Source: Arthrobacter sp. 9V
GTDB lineage: Bacteria > Actinomycetota > Actinomycetes > Actinomycetales > Micrococcaceae
DNA length: 64,000 nt
Reading direction: 5' to 3'
Assembly: GCF_902506065.1 (NCBI RefSeq)
Contig: NZ_LR732912.1
Location: 3,687,406 to 3,751,405, forward strand
Shown: positions 16,188 to 24,256 of the stretch, piece after piece
Layout of the letters: every line of letters starts with the position of its first letter
Position numbering within the stretch: position 1 is the first letter of the stretch
Notes under the pieces: generated by a model
Seen by the model: only the letters and a program-made list of their open reading frames with translations
Database searches by the model: none
What the model was told of the DNA's origin: nothing
Made by a program: the position numbers and the translations under genes

Positions 16188-17792
16188 ATGAACACCACAG
16201 ATAATCTGATCCCCCGGCCCTCCCACGTGGCACTCCAGGACGAACCCCCGTTCACACTTGAATCCGCCGCCCGGATCGCTGCGGACAAGCCAGCCGGCCC
16301 GGTCGCTGAGCAGCTCGCCTCGCTGCTCCGGCGGTCCACCGGTTTTGCCTTGCCGATAGTCCAGGGCCCCCTCCCGGGTGACATCACCCTGAAGTTGGAA
16401 GAAACGTTCGACGGCGGCCCCGAAGCCTACGCCCTTACAGTCGCCGAATCCGGTGTCAGGTTGACCGCTTCCACTACTGCGGGGCTCTTCAACGGTGTCC
16501 AGACACTGCGCCAACTGTTCCCCGCTGCGATAGAGGGCCCTGACGCGGCAGACGCCAGTCCAAGCGATCCCACCTGGGTGATTCCCGCCGTCGAGATTGC
16601 TGACGCTCCCCGCTTTGCCTACCGCGGCCTGATGCTGGACGTCGCCCGTAGCTTCTTCACCGTGGCGCAGGTGAAAGAGCAGATCGACGTCATGACGCAG
16701 TTCAAGCTGAATGTCCTCCACTTGCACCTCACGGACGATCAAGCCTGGCGGATCGAAATTCACGATCCCGGGGCTGAGGGCAACCCGTCCGGGCTGCCCT
16801 ACGCGAACCTCACCGCCCTGGGTGCGCAAGGCGCTGTTGAAGTGCCCACCGCTACGCCTGTACGGGGACGCGAAGGGTTCTACACGCAGCAGGATTTCCT
16901 GGACATCCAGGCCTATGCCGCCAGCAAGAACGTCCTGGTGGTGCCGGAGATCGACGTCCCGGGGCACGTCAACACTGCCCTCGCAGCGATTCCGCAGCTT
17001 AACGCTGACGGCGTCGCCAAATCCATGAGCACCACTCCGGCGGTTGGCTGGTCAACGTTGGACGAGTCGCTTCCCGCCACCTACGAGTTCGTGCGGGAAG
17101 TTCTCACCCAGCTCGCCGCCATCACGGTAGGCCCGTACCTCCATATCGGCGGTGACGAAGCACTGGTGACCGGGCACGAGAACTATGTGGCCATGGTTCA
17201 GGAATTTGCAAGGATTGCCGCCGGGACCGGTAAGACAGTGGTGGGCTGGAACGAGTACGCCGCCGCTGAACTTCCCCCGGGGTCCGTGATCCAGTACTGG
17301 TTCGGCGATCTTGCGCCCGTGCTCAAGCACGCAGAAACGGACGGTTCACCGGTGATCATGTCTCCTGCCGCCAACACATATTTGGACCAAAAGTACGCGC
17401 CGGACTCTCCCGTTGGGCTCGAATGGGTGGAAGGCGGGCCGTTCACTTGGGCAGAGTACTACAACTGGGATCCAGCCCAAGGCGGGCTCAAGGACCAGCA
17501 CATCCTGGGCGTTGAAGGTGCCCTTTGGTCTGAGACCGTCCGGAACAACCAGCAGGCTCAATGGCTCCTCTACCCCAGGGCCGTTTCCTTGGCCGAAGTT
17601 GCATGGTCCAGCCCGGAGGTCCGCAATGCGGGTGACTTCCGACGCCGGTTGGGCGCCTTGGGTGAGCGGCTCGCCAGGCAAGGTGTGGCCTTCCAGGAAG
17701 CGCCCGACGTCGAGTGGTCCGGCACGTCCGAGTGGCCGTTTCCCGAAGCGGCAACGTCCTTCACTCCCAAGTACGGAACAATTGAGGCATGA
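16188..17792 (+). CDS. Beta-N-acetylhexosaminidase, GH20
   Basis: Releases terminal beta-linked N-acetylglucosamine or N-acetylgalactosamine, for example from chitin or peptidoglycan fragments. 534 residues: an N-terminal GH20b domain to about residue 140, then the TIM barrel with RGLMLDVARSFF, LHLHLTDDQAWRIEI, VVPEIDVPGHVNTALA, and the catalytic Asp-Glu pair in YLHIGGDEALVTGHE near residue 322. No signal peptide is present, so it probably works on imported sugars. Its stop overlaps the next start (ATGA), coupling it to the DUF4032 gene. Confidence 0.93.
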   Translation: MNTTDNLIPRPSHVALQDEPPFTLESAARIAADKPAGPVAEQLASLLRRSTGFALPIVQGPLPGDITLKLEETFDGGPEAYALTVAESGVRLTASTTAGLFNGVQTLRQLFPAAIEGPDAADASPSDPTWVIPAVEIADAPRFAYRGLMLDVARSFFTVAQVKEQIDVMTQFKLNVLHLHLTDDQAWRIEIHDPGAEGNPSGLPYANLTALGAQGAVEVPTATPVRGREGFYTQQDFLDIQAYAASKNVLVVPEIDVPGHVNTALAAIPQLNADGVAKSMSTTPAVGWSTLDESLPATYEFVREVLTQLAAITVGPYLHIGGDEALVTGHENYVAMVQEFARIAAGTGKTVVGWNEYAAAELPPGSVIQYWFGDLAPVLKHAETDGSPVIMSPAANTYLDQKYAPDSPVGLEWVEGGPFTWAEYYNWDPAQGGLKDQHILGVEGALWSETVRNNQQAQWLLYPRAVSLAEVAWSSPEVRNAGDFRRRLGALGERLARQGVAFQEAPDVEWSGTSEWPFPEAATSFTPKYGTIEA

Positions 17793-19204
17793 GCGAGCAA
17801 AACGAAGCCCAGTGGCACGACGAACCCACCGACTACGGGCAGATCGGCAAGCTCCCCAGGACTGAAGCGGCGAGCGCGCAGGACACGGCACCTCCGGCGA
17901 GTGTCATCGGTTCCCTGAACATCACGGCTGCTGCGGCGGACCCTGAGTTGCTGGACTTGCCATGGCACATTGCCTTGGAGGACTGGCCCGCAGAGAACCT
18001 TGCTGCGCTCCCCCGCGGTATCTCCCGGCACATTGTCCGATTCGCGCATTTGGGTGGCTCGGTGATCGCCATCAAGGAGACCTCTGAGCACGTTGCCCGC
18101 CATGAATACCACATGCTGCGTAAGCTGGCCCGGCTGGACGTTCCCTGCGTGGAGCCGGTTGCTGTCATTACGGGCAGGACCACTGCGGATGGCAGGCCGC
18201 TGAACCCGGTGCTTGTGACGCGCCACCTGAAGTTCTCCATGCCGTACCGTGCCTTGTTCTCCCAGATGCTCCGCAAGGACACCCTGACCCGCCTCATTGA
18301 CGCCCAGGCGCTGCTGTTGGTGCGTTTGCATCTTGTGGGCTTTTACTGGGGTGACGTTTCGCTGTCCAACACGCTGTTCCGCCGTGATGCCGGTGCCTTC
18401 GCCGCTTATTTGGTGGATGCCGAAACGGGCGAGCTCTACCCGGACCTCTCCATGGGCCAGCGTGAATATGACCTGGAGATCGCCCGGGTGAACATCGCCG
18501 GTGAACTGATGGACCTGCTGGATGGCGGACTGATCGAGGAAAAGGTGGATCCCGTAGCCACCAGTGAGCTGATCATGGACAGCTACCGCCGGCTCTGGAC
18601 AGAGCTGACGGAGAAGGAATCCTTCGAACTCGGCGAGCGGTGGCGCGTGGCTGCCCGCATCCGCCGCCTCAACGAGCTTGGCTTTGACGTGGAAGAGTAC
18701 GCCATCAAGACCACCGCGGACGGCTCCACCATCCAACTCCAGCCCAAAGTGGTGGACGCCGGCCACCACCAGCGTCGTTTGCTGCGGCTCACCGGTCTTG
18801 ACGCCCAGGAGAACCAGGCGCGCAGGCTCCTCAATGACATGGACCAGTTCCGCGCGGACAACAACCCGGACCTTGACGAGGAAATCAGCGCCCACATCTG
18901 GGTCAGCCAGATCTTCGAACCAATCGTCCGTTCCATTCCCCGGCACCTGGCCGGGAAGCTGGAGCCGGCCGAAGTGGTGCACGAGGTCCTGGAGCACCGT
19001 TGGTACATGAGCCAGAAACAGGACAGGTACGTCCCCTTGGCTGAAACCGTCCAGTCCTATTTGGACACTGTGCTGCAGCACCGCCGCGACGAGGCAGCAA
19101 TCATGCTCAACCCGGACACGGAGCTGCTCAAGATCCTTGAGGTTGAGGTGGAGGAATCCGGCCGGTACGACGACGAGGAAGAGTACCCGGACGCTGACGA
19201 CTAG
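17789..19204 (+). CDS. DUF4032 protein with kinase-like catalytic loop
   Basis: 471-residue conserved actinobacterial protein of unknown function. The N-terminal half resembles a lipopolysaccharide-kinase or protein-kinase-like fold: SVIAIKETSE may be the ATP-anchoring lysine strand, LHLVGFYWGDVSLSNTLF (about residues 178-195) matches a catalytic loop HxxGxxxGDxxxxN, and AAYLVDAETGE supplies the metal-binding Asp. The C-terminal half (from about 300) is the DUF4032 region, and the tail is very acidic. The kinase reading is my inference from these motifs. It is coupled to the GH20 gene by a 4-bp overlap, so a sugar-related role is possible. Confidence 0.8.
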   Translation: MSEQNEAQWHDEPTDYGQIGKLPRTEAASAQDTAPPASVIGSLNITAAAADPELLDLPWHIALEDWPAENLAALPRGISRHIVRFAHLGGSVIAIKETSEHVARHEYHMLRKLARLDVPCVEPVAVITGRTTADGRPLNPVLVTRHLKFSMPYRALFSQMLRKDTLTRLIDAQALLLVRLHLVGFYWGDVSLSNTLFRRDAGAFAAYLVDAETGELYPDLSMGQREYDLEIARVNIAGELMDLLDGGLIEEKVDPVATSELIMDSYRRLWTELTEKESFELGERWRVAARIRRLNELGFDVEEYAIKTTADGSTIQLQPKVVDAGHHQRRLLRLTGLDAQENQARRLLNDMDQFRADNNPDLDEEISAHIWVSQIFEPIVRSIPRHLAGKLEPAEVVHEVLEHRWYMSQKQDRYVPLAETVQSYLDTVLQHRRDEAAIMLNPDTELLKILEVEVEESGRYDDEEEYPDADD

Positions 19205-19222
19205 TTTCGACCACATTCGCTG

Positions 19223-19272
19223 AAACAGGCTCGACGCCGGCACTTACGTAAGTGCCGGCGTCGAGCCTGTTT
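19223..19272. terminator. Perfect 50-bp palindrome, shared bidirectional terminator
   Basis: Positions 19223-19247 are the exact reverse complement of 19248-19272 (25-bp arms, no formal loop; the outer bases are AAACAGGCTCGACGCC). It lies between the stop of the DUF4032 gene (19204, plus) and the stop of the GntR gene (19276, minus). A-rich and T-rich ends are present on both sides, as expected for termination in both directions. Confidence 0.9.
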
Positions 19273-19275
19273 AAG

Positions 19276-19977
19276 TTATGGTTCCAGTGTCTCGGCGAGG
19301 CCTGCCAGAACGGGTTCGCGCCCCAGCTCAATGTGGGAGTACGCCAGCGAGTAGGCCAGGTCCGGTTTACCCTTCAGGATCGCGTTGCAGAGTTCGGTGT
19401 GTTCATTGCGTTGGAGTTCATTGCTGCGGTTGTGGGCCAGCCCGAAGATCCAGCGCATCCGCCCGAACAGGGGCTTCACCGATTCAATCAGCAGCCTGTT
19501 TCCGGAGAGGCGCACTATTTCGGCGTGAAGCTCGGCGCTGATCAGAGCGACGTCGTCGGTGTGTTCGTCGTCGATGGCTGATTTGGAGGCCTCCATGAGC
19601 TCTTCCAGCCGGCCACCGTCGCTGCCTTCGGCCACGCGTGTGGCAGCCATTCGCGCAGCAAACGTCTCCAGGCAGAGGCGAACATCAAAGAGCTCGTTGA
19701 CGTCGGTAAGAGTCAGTTGACGGACCACCGCACCACGCCTGGGAGAAGTCGCCACGAAGCCGTCCTGCTCCAAGCGCTGGATGGCTTCGCGCACAGGAAT
19801 GCGGGAGACGTTGTAAAGCTCCGAAAGTTCGCGTTCCCGCAGTCTCATACCCTGTGCGTACGTGCCCGTGACAATGCCTTCCAACACCAACTGGTAGACG
19901 TTCTGCGCGCGGGCCTCTTCATCGCGGCCATTCCCGGTTTCCGGCATCGCCTCAGCCACTGTCAAACTTCCCTTCAT
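19276..19977 (-). CDS. GntR-family regulator, FCD (FadR-like) subgroup
   Basis: 233-residue metabolite-responsive regulator. The winged helix-turn-helix covers about residues 25-90, with ERELSELYNVSRIPVREAI as recognition region. The FCD ligand domain has NELFDVRLCLETFAARMA, then the conserved ALISAELHAEIVRLSGN, and a C-terminal histidine-containing helix NEHTELCNAI. The target is not evident; neighbours are a PPOX-type flavoprotein and an MFS transporter. Confidence 0.9.
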   Translation of the reverse strand: MKGSLTVAEAMPETGNGRDEEARAQNVYQLVLEGIVTGTYAQGMRLRERELSELYNVSRIPVREAIQRLEQDGFVATSPRRGAVVRQLTLTDVNELFDVRLCLETFAARMAATRVAEGSDGGRLEELMEASKSAIDDEHTDDVALISAELHAEIVRLSGNRLLIESVKPLFGRMRWIFGLAHNRSNELQRNEHTELCNAILKGKPDLAYSLAYSHIELGREPVLAGLAETLEP

Positions 19978-20109
19978 GCCGACGCCAGTCCCGTGAGTGG
20001 CGCTCCCCCTACGCTACTCCAGCGGCCGGCCCTTCTACCCGCTCTTGTTCGAGCCCCACGTCGTACAACGCAAGCTGCAGCGGACAAGGGCGGGTTTCGG
20101 CGCTAAGAG

Positions 20110-20601
20110 TTACTCGCCGCGTGCTGTGGGTGCATCATCCAAGGGCGACCACCACGTCACAGCCGGGGTGACTTTGAAGCGGCGGCCCGTCACTTCGCTT
20201 GGAGTGATGCGGATGAACTGGTCCTTCTGGCCTGCCTCCCACGGGAAGAGCAGGAGCCCAATGGTATTCAGGACGTCCTGGGTGAGCTTCACGGCGGTTG
20301 CTTGGCCTTTGACCACCACGCTCCACGCCACGCCGGTTTCGGCATTGACGCCGTCGGCTTCGATCGCCACTGGAGCATCGCCGAGCGCTGCATGAAGCTT
20401 GGTGCCTTCACCGGTCCGGAACACCATGGTCCCGTGGTCAACCTTGTAATTGACGGGAAAGATGTCCGGGTGGTCGTCCACCACAACGGCCAGCCTGCCC
20501 ACTGAAACACCGCGGAGGAGTTCCCAACACTCGTTGGTCTGCAGGATTTCAGTAGCGGGCGTTTCCGGCTGATTGGTACCTGTTGCTGCTGAGTTGGTCA
20601 T
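20110..20601 (-). CDS. Pyridoxamine 5'-phosphate oxidase-like flavoprotein
   Basis: 163-residue split-barrel FMN/F420-binding protein of the NimA/PPOX-like group. Signature segments: LLRGVSVGRLAVVVDDHPDI, FPVNYKVDHGTMVFRTGEGT, and the C-terminal QKDQFIRITPSEVTGRRF. The frame stays open upstream to 20829, but family members begin close to the ATG at 20601. The ribosome site is weak. It follows the MFS gene by 124 bp on the same strand. The natural substrate is unknown. Confidence 0.85.
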   Translation of the reverse strand: MTNSAATGTNQPETPATEILQTNECWELLRGVSVGRLAVVVDDHPDIFPVNYKVDHGTMVFRTGEGTKLHAALGDAPVAIEADGVNAETGVAWSVVVKGQATAVKLTQDVLNTIGLLLFPWEAGQKDQFIRITPSEVTGRRFKVTPAVTWWSPLDDAPTARGE

Positions 20602-20725
20602 ATGGCCGAGGATACGCCGCGCAGCTGCTGCCCGAACAGGCCTTCTACCGGGTTTCCGGGTGGCTGCACCCGGTGTTGTTCGCTGCGCATGCCGTTGAAC
20701 GGGCTGTTGATCGGACACTTCCGGG

Positions 20726-22012
20726 TTATGGGGCGAGCGTGGCTGTGGAGGCGTTCTCAGCTGGCCGTAGCTCCTGCTTTTTTGCGTCCGCGCTGACAAG
20801 TGGTCCGCGGATAGCAAAGAATCCTGCACCGGCGAGCACTACGGCTTCGGCGGAGAGCATCCAGAACGTCAATTCCCAGCCGCCTGTCATAGCGTGCAGC
20901 AATCCGGCGAACAGTGGACCGAGGGACGCCAACGCGAAGCCCAATCCCTGGCTCATGGCCGAGAGCCTGCCTGCCGACCGGGGGCCGTCGGAGCGAATCA
21001 CCACCAACGCCATGGCCAGCCCGAATCCGGCGCTCTGCACCACGCCCAAAATCCCCACCATGAGGAACTGTAGTTCAACGGGAGCCATGAGGACTCCCAG
21101 CAGCGCGGCCGCTACAAATAGGCCGAGCCCGGGGGCCATGATCCTCAAGATGACGGGTCGGCCCGCCAGCACAGGTGCCAGCAGACTGGCTGGTAGGCCC
21201 GCCAGGCTGAACCATGCCAGCAAGGCGGCGGCATCGGCAGGCACCAACCCGCGGGATACCAAGTACACAGCCAGCCAGGACGTGATAGCAAAGTACAGCA
21301 TGGCTTGGAGCCCGAAGAACGCCGTCACCGCCCACGCCGTGCGCTGCTTCCGCAGCGGCAACGCAGATTTAGAGGTGACAGCCGACGACGGCGCGTCCCC
21401 GGTCGTCGTCGTGAATGCTTCCACGTCCATAAGCCGTCCGGACGGAAGCCCTTCAGCGCGGTGGATCAGGAAAGCGCCCAGCAGAGCCGGTACCGCCCAC
21501 ACAGCCAGTGCTGACGACAGGTTGCCGCCGAAGGCCGTCTCGAGTGGTTGGACGAGTCCGGCCCCAAGCGCTGCACCGAGCCCGAAACCCATGGTGCACA
21601 ACCCTGTCCACCATCCCGTGCCGCGGTTTGCCTTGACGATCTGCGGCACCAGGACGCTCGCGGTCATGATCGCCATGCCCGCCAGGAACGTGCCGGGGAG
21701 CAAAAGGGCCGGAACGGTCGCCCGAACGATCAATGCACCAGCAAGAACCAACAAGGCAACAGCCACAGCCCGGCCGGTCCCCCATCGCCGAGCCAGCCAA
21801 GGGCCGATCGGGCCCGAAATGCCGAAGGCCAACACGGGCAAGGTGCCCAGAAGCGGAAGCAAGGCGGGGTCCAGGCCAAACACTCCCGGTACCTGGTTCA
21901 TCACCCCTGCAACGGTGGTAATGGCCGGCCGAAGGTTTATAGATACAACAATGAGTGCCACCAGCACCCACCCCGGAATCGCTCCCGCCCCAACCAGCTG
22001 CTTCACGCGCAC
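20726..22012 (-). CDS. MFS transporter, CynX/NimT (cyanate-transporter-like) type
   Basis: About 428 residues with twelve predicted membrane helices, beginning WVLVALIVVSINLRPAITTV, the hallmark start of this family (SxNLRPxxT). Other segments: WLARRWGTGRAVAVALLVLA and ALVVIRSDGPRSAGRLSAMS. Some members export or import small anions or 2-nitroimidazole, but no substrate can be assigned. The frame continues upstream into repeat DNA, so I place the start at a GTG at 22012 (a second GTG is at 22006); the exact start is uncertain. Confidence 0.85.
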   Translation of the reverse strand: MRVKQLVGAGAIPGWVLVALIVVSINLRPAITTVAGVMNQVPGVFGLDPALLPLLGTLPVLAFGISGPIGPWLARRWGTGRAVAVALLVLAGALIVRATVPALLLPGTFLAGMAIMTASVLVPQIVKANRGTGWWTGLCTMGFGLGAALGAGLVQPLETAFGGNLSSALAVWAVPALLGAFLIHRAEGLPSGRLMDVEAFTTTTGDAPSSAVTSKSALPLRKQRTAWAVTAFFGLQAMLYFAITSWLAVYLVSRGLVPADAAALLAWFSLAGLPASLLAPVLAGRPVILRIMAPGLGLFVAAALLGVLMAPVELQFLMVGILGVVQSAGFGLAMALVVIRSDGPRSAGRLSAMSQGLGFALASLGPLFAGLLHAMTGGWELTFWMLSAEAVVLAGAGFFAIRGPLVSADAKKQELRPAENASTATLAP

Positions 22013-22148
22013 GTCACCCCACTCATTTTTGGTATACCAAAGAAGCCTAAAGGGGAAAGCTTGGAAAGTAAATGCGGCAAACGCGCTGATAGTCGGCGGT
22101 TCCCGGGTAGCACCGCAAAGCCGTGGGATACCAAAGAGGGCGAAGCGA

Positions 22149-22275
22149 ACCCACGGGAAGGGTGGAAGTGAAAGAGCGTCACAATCAAACCCGAGGGACA
22201 TGAAAGAGCGTCACGATCAAACCCGAGGGACATGAAAGAGCGTCACGATCAAACCCGAGGGACATGAAAGAGCGT
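22149..22275 (-). repeat. Repeat array A, 32-bp period
   Basis: Two identical 32-bp units start at 22188 and 22220, a partial third starts at 22252, and a degenerate copy lies at about 22149-22187. The plus-strand core is ACCCGAGGGACATGAAAGAG followed by CGT; the 8-nt joint is CACGATCA. The array is 3' of the GlcD-type oxidase gene and 5' of the MFS gene, both on the minus strand. The same core and period occur at 43744-43871. Confidence 0.9.
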
Positions 22276-22295
22276 CCACGGTGCGCCGCATCAAC

Positions 22296-22455
22296 GGGCC
22301 GCAGGGCCGGAACGCGGCAGCGCGCGTCTAAGGGAGGAACGACCGAGCGCGCCGAGCGTTCCGGCCCTGCGGCCCCCACGCCGAGCGCGCCGAGCGTTTC
22401 GGCCCTGCGGCCCCACGCCGAGCGCGCCGAGCGTTTCGGCCCTGCGGCCCCACGC
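22296..22455 (-). repeat. Hairpin with tandem arms downstream of the oxidase gene
   Basis: The arm GGGCCGCAGGGCCGGAACG (22296-22314) is the exact reverse complement of 22357-22375. Two further near-identical copies follow at 22395-22413 and 22432-22450, inside a 37-38-bp tandem repeat. The 42-nt loop (22315-22356) has its own GC stem. On the minus strand this is the 3' untranslated region of the oxidase gene, so it may terminate transcription. The arrangement is repeated at 43893-44026. Confidence 0.85.
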
Positions 22456-22478
22456 CGAGCACCGCTTCGAAATAGCGC

Positions 22479-24011
22479 TTAGATGGCCTTCCCCGGGTTC
22501 AGGATCCCCTGGGGGTCGAACAGTTCCTTGATCCGCCGTTGCAACTCCCGCACCGGCTCGGGCTGCTCAAGGCCGAGCCAGCGGAGCTTGTATTGCCCAA
22601 CGCCGTGCTCACCTGTGATGGTGCCGCCCATGTCGAGGCCTACCCGGATGGATTCGTCCAAGGCAGCATTGAGTCGCTGCAGGGCGTCGGCATCAGTGGC
22701 TGGGTCTACGCGGTCCATCCAGAAGGTGGGGTGCAGGTTGCCGTCACCGGCGTGGGCCACCACTTTGAGGCGTACCCGGAACCGGGCGGCCATGGCTTCG
22801 AGTTCGGCCACGAAGTCCACCAGGCGGGAACGCGGGACGGCGATGTCTTCGCCTACCCTGAATTCGTCGTCCACTTCGACGCCTCGGCTGTTGCGTCGCA
22901 ATTCCACCAGCATTTCAGCTTCGGCGCTGGCTTCGGTGGTAACTGTGGCGCCGCCGTCGGCGAGAACCTGCCGGACGACGTCGGCTTCTGCAGCCGCCCC
23001 AAAGCCGTCTGTCTGAATAAGCAACAGGGACTTGCCGCGCTTTTGCAGGTCCCCGCCGTGGAGTTCGTCGAGCTGCACCAGGGTGCCGTTGTCCAGGAGT
23101 TCCATGATGGCGGGCTGCACTCTGGCCTTGCCCACGGCCAGCACTCCGGCGGCCGCGCTGCGGAAGTCCTGGTAGAACGCGGCTATGGTGTGCACTTCGC
23201 GGGGCAGGTACTTCAGGCGGACGGTAACGCCCACCACAATCCCCAACGTTCCTTCTGAGCCCACCAACAGTGCGGTGAGGTCATAGCCTGCCACGCCTTT
23301 GAAGGTTTGATGGCCGGTGTGCATGAGTGAGCCGTCGGCCATGACAACGTCCAGGGCCAGCACGGAATCCCGCGTCACACCGTACTTGGCGCACCGCAGT
23401 CCCCCGGCGTTGGTGGCGACGTTGCCGCCAATTGTGGACATCTTGTAACTGGCGGGGTCCGGTGCATACATCAGCCCGTGTTCGGCGGCAGCAGCGTTGA
23501 GTTCAGCGTTGATGACGCCGGGTTCGACGACGGCGGTCTCGTCGTCGGGGTTAAGGTCCAGGATGCGGTTCATCCGTTCCAAGCCCAGCACTATGCAGCC
23601 TTGGGTGGCGTGCGCACCGCCTGAAACACCGGTGCCGGCACCACGGGCGACGATCGGCACACCATGTGCAGCGCAGCTGCGAACAATGTGTTGCACGTCT
23701 TCCACGGACTCGGCCCAGACAACAGCCAAGGGCAGATGCCTCTCCAGCATTGGTCCCTGATCGATGGAGTAGATGGTCAGGGTCTCTTCGTCACGGGCTA
23801 TCTGGCCTGTCCGGAGTCCGTCGGCCAATTGCTGCAGGAACGCTTGATGCCCGGTTGTCTGCCGGGTCTCTTCCGCGTGACCGACAGTACGGTTCTTGAT
23901 GCGTTCCGCTGATGTACCGGCCACGGCCGTTTCGTCCGACAAGGCATTACCTCCGCATGAGCGCCGCGGACACGCCAAATCGGCAGTCTTCGCAGCGTTT
24001 TCAGTGCTCAT
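22479..24011 (-). CDS. FAD-linked oxidase, GlcD / D-2-hydroxyacid dehydrogenase type
   Basis: 510-residue flavoprotein of the vanillyl-alcohol-oxidase fold that oxidises a 2-hydroxy acid such as glycolate or D-lactate. FAD-binding segment PIVARGAGTGVSGGAHA near residue 117, DPASYKMSTIGGNVATNAGG near 180, and the C-terminal domain with VVAHAGDGNLHPTFW and ITGEHGVGQYKLRWLGL. It ends in FDPQGILNPGKAI, typical of full-length members. The first ~55 residues are poorly conserved and the true start may be internal. A separate Fe-S subunit is not encoded nearby. Confidence 0.88.
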   Translation of the reverse strand: MSTENAAKTADLACPRRSCGGNALSDETAVAGTSAERIKNRTVGHAEETRQTTGHQAFLQQLADGLRTGQIARDEETLTIYSIDQGPMLERHLPLAVVWAESVEDVQHIVRSCAAHGVPIVARGAGTGVSGGAHATQGCIVLGLERMNRILDLNPDDETAVVEPGVINAELNAAAAEHGLMYAPDPASYKMSTIGGNVATNAGGLRCAKYGVTRDSVLALDVVMADGSLMHTGHQTFKGVAGYDLTALLVGSEGTLGIVVGVTVRLKYLPREVHTIAAFYQDFRSAAAGVLAVGKARVQPAIMELLDNGTLVQLDELHGGDLQKRGKSLLLIQTDGFGAAAEADVVRQVLADGGATVTTEASAEAEMLVELRRNSRGVEVDDEFRVGEDIAVPRSRLVDFVAELEAMAARFRVRLKVVAHAGDGNLHPTFWMDRVDPATDADALQRLNAALDESIRVGLDMGGTITGEHGVGQYKLRWLGLEQPEPVRELQRRIKELFDPQGILNPGKAI

Positions 24012-24125
24012 AGTCTAGCCAGCGCCGGTGGGCGGAGGCACTGCGCGGAGGCCAAGCGCGGCGGTCCGGCCGCATGGAGGATCCCAGTCCGAGGAACATC
24101 CCTTTGCATATCTTCCATTGACAAT

Positions 24126-24139
24126 TGCAAGCGCTTCCA
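24126..24139 (+). promoter_or_regulatory. LacI-type operator, distal site of the GH13 gene
   Basis: TGCAAGCGCTTCCA has the central palindrome AAGCGCTT. Its centre is 87 bp upstream of the proximal site at 24213-24226, close to eight helical turns, which suits looping. The LacI gene at 26004 is the likely partner. Confidence 0.6.
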
Positions 24140-24212
24140 CCCTTTGGACTCCGGCTGGCATAGGGAAGTAGTCAAGGGCGCCACTCATCTGTAAGGACAG
24201 CAGCCTTAGCAC

Positions 24213-24228
24213 TGGAAACGTTTACAAT
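24213..24228 (+). promoter_or_regulatory. LacI-type operator overlapping a -10 box
   Basis: TGGAAACGTTTACA (24213-24226) has the centre AAACGTTT. It overlaps a likely -10 box TACAAT at 24223-24228; no good -35 box is seen. The GH13 start codon follows at 24257. Confidence 0.6.
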
Positions 24229-24256
24229 TTCCAGGAAACTCTTCTACGATGTCTCC

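Noticed and set aside
17570..19243. Long minus-strand open frame (557 codons) opposite the DUF4032 gene
   Set aside because: It is a shadow of high-GC coding DNA: composition rich in Val, Gly, Gln and His without a family signature, and it fully overlaps a well-supported gene.
20583..22235. Plus-strand frame of 550 codons opposite the MFS gene
   Set aside because: Ser/Ala/Pro/Arg-rich shadow; the minus strand encodes a clear transporter.
24118..24146. TTGACA at 24118 as -35 box for the GH13 gene
   Set aside because: No acceptable -10 hexamer occurs 16-19 bp downstream; the TACAAT at 24223 is too far away.
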